From an uncultured Altererythrobacter sp. (lineage in GTDB: Bacteria > Pseudomonadota > Alphaproteobacteria > Sphingomonadales > Sphingomonadaceae), in NCBI GenBank assembly GCA_946886175.1, contig CAMPIA010000083.1, positions 1 through 6,110 on the forward strand: DNA of 6,110 nucleotides, given 5' to 3'. This document shows, one piece after another, positions 1 to 6,110 of the stretch. The notes beneath the pieces were generated by a model, which was given only the letters and a program-made list of their open reading frames with translations, searched no databases and was not told the DNA's origin. The translations under genes were made by a program, and so were the position numbers. How positions within the stretch are numbered: the first letter of the stretch is position 1; every line of letters begins with the position of its first letter.

Positions 1-801
1 GGTCAACATTACCGTCTCGCCGCTCGCCTCCCATCCGGGGTGGCGGGTGATGACGCTGTCCGAGGTCGGCCAGGGCGAGATCGCAGATGCCGGGCGTGAG
101 GAAACGACGTTGCGCGCGCCGGCGATCCTCGCGCACGAGATCAAGAATCCGCTCGCCGCGATCCGCGGCGCAGGGCAGTTGATTGCGCGCCGGCTCGACG
201 AAAAGGACAAGCCGCTCGCGACGATGATCTCGGACGAGGTCGACCGTATCGCGCGGCTGGTCGATCGGATGCAGCGGCTCGGGAGCGAGCGTGCCGACCC
301 TGTCGCGCCGACCAATCTCCACGCCGCGGTGCGCCGCGCAATCGCCACCGTGCGCGCCGCAGGCGCGGGCGGGGTGGAACTGGTCGAGGAGTTCGATCCC
401 TCGCTCCCGCCGGTGCTCGCGAGCCGGGACGCGCTCGAGCAGGTGCTGATCAACCTCATCTCGAACGCGTGCGACGCCTGCGCCGAGGTTGATGCGCCGC
501 GTGTCGTCATCCGCACGCGCTTCGTCAGCGGGCTGGTGTCGAACCTCACGCGCGGACGCGCGGTGCGCCTGCCGATTGAGATCACGGTGAGCGACAACGG
601 ACCCGGCATCGATCCGGGCCTGCGCGACCACGTGTTCGAGCCGTTCGTCACCTCGAAGGCGAGCGGGCAGGGCCTCGGGCTCGCGCTCGTGCGCAAGCTG
701 GTGCGCGACATGAACGGGCGGATCGGCCATCAGCGGAACGAGCGCGCCGGGCTTACGGATTTTCGTATCCACCTTCCGGTGGCGAAAGAGGAAGACGCCA
801 C

Positions 802-805
<4 letters not shown>
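1..805 (+). CDS. ntrB: NtrB, nitrogen regulation sensor histidine kinase (5' end missing)
   Basis: Cytoplasmic histidine kinase that, in this family, phosphorylates NtrC under nitrogen limitation and is switched toward phosphatase activity by PII protein. The frame is open from base 2, so the start lies upstream; the GTG at 47 is an internal valine, not the start. The visible 267 residues begin with what looks like the end of the N-terminal PAS sensor domain. Next comes the HisKA dimerisation domain with the H-box AHEIKNPLAAIRG, whose phosphorylated His is residue 45 of the fragment (codon 134-136). The HATPase_c domain shows an N-box (INLISNACDA, Asn at 464-466), a G1 box DNGPGID (fragment residues 198-204) and a G2 box GQGLGLAL (222-229). 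A stretch between the N and G1 boxes (VSGLVSNLTRGRAVRLP) fits alphaproteobacterial NtrB as I recall it. The stop codon overlaps the ntrC start as ATGA, so the two are probably translationally coupled. Identity is supported by both the motifs and the following ntrC. Confidence 0.93.
788..792 (+). promoter_or_regulatory. Ribosome binding site of ntrC
   Basis: GAGGA lies inside the end of ntrB, nine bases before the ATG at 802. It supports that start, which also gives a standard receiver N-terminus (MSGKVLLVEDD). Confidence 0.65.
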
Positions 806-2211
<1,406 letters not shown>

Positions 2212-2251
2212 CATCTCGTCGGGGGAAACCTTCGGTTCGGCGTATCAGCTC

Positions 2252-2280
2252 TTGCAAATTCGCAACAGTGCAGTTGTAAC
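2252..2280 (+). promoter_or_regulatory. Possible sigma70-type promoter for ntrY-ntrX
   Basis: TTGCAA (2252-2257, four of six against TTGACA) is separated by 17 bases from TGTAAC (2275-2280, four of six against TATAAT). This would start transcription near 2287, just upstream of the ATG at 2308. The spacing is ideal but both boxes are weak. The gap may instead be read through from ntrBC. I see no sigma54 -24/-12 element here. Confidence 0.28.
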
Positions 2281-2290
2281 CCTGCAACTG
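2271..2290 (+). repeat. Short inverted repeat before ntrY
   Basis: CAGTTG (2271-2276) pairs with CAACTG (2285-2290). The stem extends inward by one G-T and one A-T pair, leaving a four-base loop. It has no T tract, so it is not a convincing terminator. It overlaps the possible -10 box and the alternative GTG start, so it could be a regulator site or a weak RNA hairpin. A six-base arm can also arise by chance. Confidence 0.4.
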
Positions 2291-2307
2291 TGGCGGAATC
2301 GACACTT

Positions 2308-4524
2308 ATGCTGACGAGGCGCAGCCCGCGCTGGTGGAGACGCTTCGTCGTCGCCTCGCGCCGCGCGAACTTTTTCCTCCTGCTCGAGATCGCTTCCGCG
2401 CTCGCGCTGGTGGCGATGGCGCTGACCACCTGGGCCACTTTCGCGAGCGCGCCGCCCGACGGGCAACTCGTCCCGGCAGGGCAGGTCGCAAGCCTGCTGA
2501 TCGGGACCCTGATTCCGGGAATGGCGCTGATCGTGCTGCTGGGCCGGCGGCTCGCGTTGCGCCGCGCCGCCGGCAGCACCGCGCGACTTCACGTGCGCCT
2601 GGTGTTCTTCTTCTCGTTGGTCGCGGCGATTCCGACACTGCTTGTCGCCGCTTTCGCCGCCGTGCTGTTCCAGTCGGGGGTCGATTTCTGGTTTTCGGAC
2701 AATTCGCGCGCTCTGGTCGAGAACTCGCGCGAGCTGGAGCAAGCCTACTACGAAGAGAACGAAGTCGATCTCGCAAGCCACGCGAGCGCGATGGCGAGCG
2801 ATGTGCTCTATTACGCCGAGGGGTTGGGCAGCTTGAGCCCCGACGATCTCGGCAGTCGCGAATTCGCCGAATACATGACCTATCAGATGACCCCGCGCGA
2901 CATCAGCGAAAGCGTCATCCTGCAAGATGTGGGCGACGGAAAGCTGCGGACGGCGGCGTCGTACAACCTCACCGCAGGCAACGATCCCGCCAGCTTCGGC
3001 GCGCAGGCTCTGCGGGTTCTGCAAACAGGTGAAAATGTCTTCGCTTCGACCGATGCCTCACGCATCGAAGCGCTGGCGCCGATCGACCGGGATTCGGGAA
3101 TTTATCTCTATGTCGCGCGCGATACCGAAACGCGCGCCTATCAGCAGTTCGAGCGCGCCCGGGCGCTGTCGCAGACATACGAGGTGCTGACCCAGCGCGG
3201 GAGGGCCTTGCAGCTCCGTTTCAACCTCGCTCTGTTTTTCGTGTCGCTGGGTCTGCTCGGATTCGCCGTGTGGTTCGCATTGCGCTTCGCCGATCGGCAG
3301 GTCGAACCGCTGACCGACCTTGTCGGCGCGGCGCGGCAGGTCGGCGCGGGCAACTTCGCACTGCGTGTCGAGGGCCGGACCGGGCCCGACGAGATCGGCC
3401 TGCTCAACCGCGCCTTCAACCGCATGACCGCGCAGATCGAGCGGCAGACCGACGCGCTCGTCAGCGCCAATCGCCAGCTCGAAAATCGCCGCGCGTTCAT
3501 GGCGACGGTGCTCGAATCGGTCACCGCGGGCGTGATCTCGGTCGATCAGGACGGGCAGGTGCTGCTGATGAACGGTTCGGCGCAGGCGCTGCTGCTCGAG
3601 GAAGCGTCGCCGCCGCCGGTCGGGCTCACGCTCGAGCGGCTGACGCCGCCGATCGCCGCGCTCGTAAAGGGAGGCATCGATCGCGGGATCGTGAACCAGA
3701 CGGTCGACGGAGAGCTGCTGACGCTTGCGGTCAAGATCGCCCATTTCTCCGAAGGGCAGGTCATAACGTTCGAGGACATCACGCGCCAGTTGCTCGACCA
3801 GCGGCAGGCCGCATGGTCCGACGTCGCACGGCGCATCGCGCACGAGATCAAGAACCCGCTCACCCCGATCCAGCTTGCGACCGAGCGCCTCAAGCGCCGC
3901 TATCGCTCGCAGATCGAAAGCGACGGCGAGCTGTTCGACGAATTGACCAGCACGATCGTGCGCCAGGTCGGCGATCTCAAGAAGATGGTCGACGAGTTTT
4001 CGTCGTTCGCGCGGCTGCCCAAGCCGGTGTTCCGGCAGGAGGACGCGCTCGATCTCGTGCGGCAGGCGCTGTTCCTGCAGGAAGTCGCGCATCCCGAAAT
4101 CGATTTCCGCTTCAGCTTCGAAGGGGAAGGGCCGATCCGGCTCGCCTGCGATCGCCATCAGATAGGGCAGGCGATGACCAACGTGCTCAAGAACGCGGTG
4201 GAGGCGGTCGACGCGAAGGCGCGCGATGCAGAGCCGGACTTCCGCGGCCGGATTTCGGTGTCGATCGAGCCGGGCGCCAACGATGTTACCGTCGTGGTCG
4301 AGGACAACGGCGTGGGGCTGCCGCAGGATCGCGACCGCATCGTCGAGCCCTATGTCACCACGCGCGAGAAGGGCACCGGGCTCGGGCTCGCGATCGTGAA
4401 CAAGATCGTCGAGGAGCACGGCGGGGAAATGGCGTTCGCCACCGCCCAGGCGGGGGGCACGCGCGTGACGCTGCGGCTCGCGCGCGAACCTGCGGCGCAG
4501 GGCAGCGAGGCTGCCGAACAATGA
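2308..4524 (+). CDS. ntrY: NtrY, membrane-bound nitrogen-family sensor histidine kinase
   Basis: Inner-membrane histidine kinase paired with NtrX; the family is linked to nitrogen metabolism, and in some Alphaproteobacteria to redox, respiration and envelope responses. Numbered from ATG 2308 (738 residues), hydrophobic segments lie at about 21-45, 60-78, 97-122 and 303-327. About 180 residues between the last two are probably periplasmic. A HAMP linker (about 328-382), a PAS domain (about 395-490), HisKA with H-box ARRIAHEIKNPLTPIQLA (His 512, codon 3841-3843) and HATPase_c follow. The last shows an N-box NVLKNAVEAV (625-634), G1 EDNGVGLP (665-672) and G2 GTGLGLAI (689-696). This architecture and length fit NtrY. 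I prefer ATG 2308 because GGCGGA (2292-2297) precedes it by ten bases; the in-frame GTG at 2290 would add six residues but has no ribosome site and sits in an inverted repeat. The stop is 19 bases before ntrX, so they form an operon. Confidence 0.94.
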   Translation: MLTRRSPRWWRRFVVASRRANFFLLLEIASALALVAMALTTWATFASAPPDGQLVPAGQVASLLIGTLIPGMALIVLLGRRLALRRAAGSTARLHVRLVFFFSLVAAIPTLLVAAFAAVLFQSGVDFWFSDNSRALVENSRELEQAYYEENEVDLASHASAMASDVLYYAEGLGSLSPDDLGSREFAEYMTYQMTPRDISESVILQDVGDGKLRTAASYNLTAGNDPASFGAQALRVLQTGENVFASTDASRIEALAPIDRDSGIYLYVARDTETRAYQQFERARALSQTYEVLTQRGRALQLRFNLALFFVSLGLLGFAVWFALRFADRQVEPLTDLVGAARQVGAGNFALRVEGRTGPDEIGLLNRAFNRMTAQIERQTDALVSANRQLENRRAFMATVLESVTAGVISVDQDGQVLLMNGSAQALLLEEASPPPVGLTLERLTPPIAALVKGGIDRGIVNQTVDGELLTLAVKIAHFSEGQVITFEDITRQLLDQRQAAWSDVARRIAHEIKNPLTPIQLATERLKRRYRSQIESDGELFDELTSTIVRQVGDLKKMVDEFSSFARLPKPVFRQEDALDLVRQALFLQEVAHPEIDFRFSFEGEGPIRLACDRHQIGQAMTNVLKNAVEAVDAKARDAEPDFRGRISVSIEPGANDVTVVVEDNGVGLPQDRDRIVEPYVTTREKGTGLGLAIVNKIVEEHGGEMAFATAQAGGTRVTLRLAREPAAQGSEAAEQ

Positions 4525-4530
4525 CCAGCA

Positions 4531-4535
4531 AGGAG
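4531..4535 (+). promoter_or_regulatory. Ribosome binding site of ntrX
   Basis: AGGAG lies eight bases before the ATG at 4544, in the 19-base gap after ntrY. It fixes the ntrX start, which also gives the expected receiver N-terminus MALDILVVDDE. Confidence 0.85.
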
Positions 4536-4543
4536 TTCGTCCC

Positions 4544-5929
4544 ATGGCGCTAGACATTCTCGTCGTCGACGACGAACGCGACATTCGCGACCTCGTCTCC
4601 GGCGTATTGAGCGACGAGGGCTACGAGTGTCGCACCGCGGGCGACAGCAGCGCCGCGCTGAGCGCGATCGACGAGCGCCGCCCGAGCCTCGTGCTGCTCG
4701 ACGTCTGGCTCCACGGCAGCGCGATGGACGGGCTCGAGGTGCTCGACGAGATCAAGAAGCGCGAGCCCGCGCTGCCGGTGATCATTTTCTCCGGCCACGG
4801 CAATATCGACACCGCGGTTTCCGCGGTCGGTCGCGGCGCGATGGATTTCATCGAGAAGCCGTTCGAGGCGGAGCGGCTGCTTCACCTGGTCGGCCGCGCG
4901 ACCGAAACCGAACGACTGCGGCGCGAAAACGTTCGTTTGCGGCAGGGGCACTCGCAGGGCGAAGAGTTCACCGGCAACTCGACGATCATCAATCAGGTCC
5001 GCGCGACTCTCAAGCGCGTCGCCAACACCGGCAGCCGCGTGCTCATCGGCGGCCCTGCCGGTGCCGGCAAGGAAGTCGCCGCGCGGCTGCTGCATAGCTG
5101 GAGCGCGCGCGCGGATAGCGCATTCGTGATCGTCAATTCGGCAAGGATCACGCCCGAGCGCTTCGAGCAGGAGCTGTTCGGTGAGGAGGCGGACGGGCAA
5201 CTCGTCCGTCCGGGCCTGCTCGAAACGGCCGACGGGGGCACGCTCTACCTCGACGAAGTGGCCGACATGCCGCTGTCGACCCAGGCGCGGATCCTGCGCG
5301 TGCTGACCGAGCAGAGCTTCGTTCGTGTCGGCGGCAACCGCCAGATCGGCGTCGACGTGCGGGTGGTTTCATCCACTTCGCGCGACCTGGCCGAGGAGAT
5401 GGAGGAGAAGCGCTTCCGCGAAGACCTGTTCTACCGGCTCAACGTGGTGCCGGTCGCGATTCCCTCGCTCGCCGAGCGACGCGACGACATTCCCGCGCTG
5501 GCGCAGCATTTCTTCACCCGCTACGCCGCCGAGCAGGGCATTCCTTCGCCCGATATTTCGGAAGAGGCCATGGCGGCGCTCCAGGCTTACGACTGGCCGG
5601 GCAATGTGCGCCAGCTGCGCAACGTGGTCGAGCGGACCGTGATCCTGTCCCCGCGCGAAGACATGAGCGTGATCGAGGCCGAGATGCTGCCGAGCGAAGT
5701 GACCGGCGGCAAGCTGGGCGGGGCGAACGGCCTGTCGACACTGATGGGCGCGCCGCTGCGCGAAGCGCGCGAAACGTTCGAGCGCGAGTATCTGAGCATC
5801 CAGATCCGGCGTTTCTCGGGCAATATCTCGAAGACCGCGAGCTTCATCGGAATGGAGCGCTCGGCATTGCACCGCAAGCTCAAGCTGCTCGGCATGAGCG
5901 AGCGCGGTCCGGGGGACCGCAAAGCCTAA
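4544..5929 (+). CDS. ntrX: NtrX, NtrC-family response regulator lacking the GAFTGA motif
   Basis: DNA-binding response regulator expected to be phosphorylated by NtrY. It has 461 residues, normal for NtrX. The receiver (about 3-120) has D9/D10, phosphoacceptor D53 (codon 4700-4702), S83 and K105; the stretches DVWLHGSAMDGLEVLDEIKK and FSGHGNIDTAV are NtrX-like. A charged linker (about 119-137) leads to the AAA+ domain with Walker A GPAGAGKE (170-177), Walker B LYLDEVADM (234-242), FRED/FYRL arginines (R292, R298) and GNVRQL (353-358). Between ELFG (210-213) and GGTLYLDE the protein reads EEADGQLVRPGLLETAD: four residues shorter than the NtrC in this window and without GAFTGA. Sensor I reads SSTSRDL where NtrC has AATNRDL. 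The C-terminus has a Fis-type helix-turn-helix (about 412-450: GNISKTASFIGMERSALHRK). The Walker motifs suggest ATP may still bind, but sigma54 activation is unlikely, so it probably acts as a direct activator or repressor. A GAFTGA-less form is, as I recall, known among alphaproteobacterial NtrX proteins. Confidence 0.95.
   Translation: MALDILVVDDERDIRDLVSGVLSDEGYECRTAGDSSAALSAIDERRPSLVLLDVWLHGSAMDGLEVLDEIKKREPALPVIIFSGHGNIDTAVSAVGRGAMDFIEKPFEAERLLHLVGRATETERLRRENVRLRQGHSQGEEFTGNSTIINQVRATLKRVANTGSRVLIGGPAGAGKEVAARLLHSWSARADSAFVIVNSARITPERFEQELFGEEADGQLVRPGLLETADGGTLYLDEVADMPLSTQARILRVLTEQSFVRVGGNRQIGVDVRVVSSTSRDLAEEMEEKRFREDLFYRLNVVPVAIPSLAERRDDIPALAQHFFTRYAAEQGIPSPDISEEAMAALQAYDWPGNVRQLRNVVERTVILSPREDMSVIEAEMLPSEVTGGKLGGANGLSTLMGAPLREARETFEREYLSIQIRRFSGNISKTASFIGMERSALHRKLKLLGMSERGPGDRKA
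5904..5920 (+). repeat. GC-rich perfect hairpin at the 3' end of ntrX
   Basis: GCGGTCC (5904-5910) and GGACCGC (5914-5920) form a perfect seven-base-pair stem with a GGG loop, ending seven bases before the ntrX stop. What follows is AAAGCC rather than a T run, so it is not a standard intrinsic terminator. It could slow polymerase or protect the mRNA 3' end, or it may simply reflect the codons for GPGDR. Confidence 0.5.
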
Positions 5930-5940
5930 GTATTATCGAA

Positions 5941-5969
5941 TTGCCCGCGGGCACCAATCGGGGCATAAT
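5941..5969 (+). promoter_or_regulatory. Probable sigma70-type promoter for the downstream gene
   Basis: TTGCCC (5941-5946, four of six against TTGACA) and CATAAT (5964-5969, five of six against TATAAT) are separated by exactly 17 bases. Transcription would begin near 5976 and leave a leader of about 75 bases before the ATG at 6052. This is the best promoter match in the window and lies in the longest intergenic gap, suggesting that the downstream gene has its own transcript apart from any read-through from ntrX. Confidence 0.5.
5942..5953. promoter_or_regulatory. 12-base perfect palindrome over the -35 region (possible operator)
   Basis: TGCCCGCGGGCA is a perfect palindrome overlapping the proposed -35 box and the start of the spacer. 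Its position would suit a repressor or activator site, but GC-rich palindromes of this size can occur by chance and I cannot assign a regulator. Confidence 0.3.
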
Positions 5970-6004
5970 CGGTTCCTTAACCGGTCGGCGGATTCTTCCG
6001 TCGG
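5968..6004 (+). repeat. Two adjacent short stem-loops in the leader region
   Basis: The first stem pairs ATCGGTT (5968-5974) with AACCGGT (5979-5985), including one G-T pair, around the loop CCTT. The second pairs TCGGCGGA (5985-5992) with TCCGTCGG (5997-6004), including two G-T pairs, around TTCT. They share base 5985, so they would compete at that position. If transcription starts near 5976, the first is promoter-proximal DNA symmetry and only the second falls in the RNA leader. Neither is followed by a T run. Their function is unknown and they may be chance pairings. Confidence 0.3.
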
Positions 6005-6051
6005 CCAGAATGCGGACCGCAAAGGCGGCCGCCAACAAGAAGGAATACCCC

Positions 6052-6110
6052 ATGCCTACCGGACAGACGCTTTCCGCGCGTCCCAAACCCCAGTCGGCCA
6101 AGCCCCAGTC
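6052..6110 (+). CDS. Start of a downstream gene, possibly hfq with an N-terminal extension (3' end missing)
   Basis: An ATG at 6052 is preceded by AAGGA (6040-6044) at seven bases, a strong ribosome site, and by a probable promoter at 5941-5969. The frame stays open to the window end. The visible residues, MPTGQTLSARPKPQSAKPQ, are rich in Pro, Lys and Gln and look disordered; they show no recognisable domain. In many Alphaproteobacteria hfq, encoding the RNA chaperone, lies just after ntrX, often followed by hflX, so hfq is my best guess from gene order alone. The canonical Hfq core (an LQD.FLN-type start) is not visible, so if this is Hfq it carries an extra tail of at least about 20 residues at the N-terminus. 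That a gene starts here is well supported; its identity is not. Confidence 0.45.
   Translation, partial: MPTGQTLSARPKPQSAKPQ

Noticed and set aside
2227..2237. A terminator between ntrC and ntrY (AACC-TTC-GGTT hairpin)
   Set aside because: Only four base pairs and no T run follows, too weak for an intrinsic terminator.
2239..2255. A possible sigma54 promoter (GG ... TTGC) before ntrY
   Set aside because: The GG (2239-2240) and GC (2254-2255) are 13 bases apart rather than the required 10, and the flanking -24 consensus is missing.
3270..4553. An open frame of 427 codons on the plus strand overlapping most of ntrY
   Set aside because: Arg/Ala-rich shadow with no domain; ntrY is intact in its own frame with PAS, HisKA and HATPase motifs.
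3058..4584. A long open frame of 508 codons on the minus strand, antisense to ntrY and the start of ntrX
   Set aside because: It lies opposite a well-supported gene with clear kinase motifs, its product is rich in Arg, Asp, His and Leu without a recognisable domain, and such long antisense frames are common in high-G+C genomes.

Overview
The window holds a compact, all-forward cluster of nitrogen-type two-component genes: the 3' part of ntrB (kinase), a complete ntrC (response regulator), a complete ntrY (membrane kinase), a complete ntrX (response regulator), and the first ~20 codons of a further gene. The order ntrB-ntrC-ntrY-ntrX is characteristic of Alphaproteobacteria. The high G+C content, the strong third-position G/C bias and the form of the NtrC and NtrX proteins suggest a member of the Sphingomonadales, perhaps the Erythrobacter group. 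That placement is inferred from remembered families and was not searched.

Layout: 1-805 is ntrB, entering the window already in frame and ending in a 4-base ATGA overlap with ntrC (802-2211). A gap of about 96 bases (2212-2307) follows, with a weak sigma70-like promoter and a small dyad, then ntrY (2308-4524; an alternative GTG lies at 2290). ntrX (4544-5929) follows after 19 bases with a strong Shine-Dalgarno site. The 122-base gap 5930-6051 carries a good sigma70-like promoter and several short inverted repeats. At 6052 a new reading frame opens with a strong ribosome binding site. By gene order it is probably hfq, but only a low-complexity N-terminus is visible.

How the genes work together: NtrB is expected to phosphorylate NtrC under nitrogen limitation, under PII control, and NtrC then activates sigma54 promoters. 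NtrC has every expected motif, including GAFTGA. NtrY is a membrane-bound kinase with a roughly 180-residue extracytoplasmic region, HAMP, PAS and kinase domains, and it is expected to phosphorylate NtrX. NtrX keeps its receiver, AAA+ and Fis-type DNA-binding domains but lacks the GAFTGA loop used to contact sigma54. It is therefore more likely a direct DNA-binding regulator than a sigma54 activator.

I see no mobile element, CRISPR array, RNA gene or undescribed multi-gene system. The points worth a second look are local: the degenerate NtrX ATPase, an exact 15-base tandem repeat at the NtrC phosphorylation site, the two intergenic regions, and the unusual N-terminus of the last gene.
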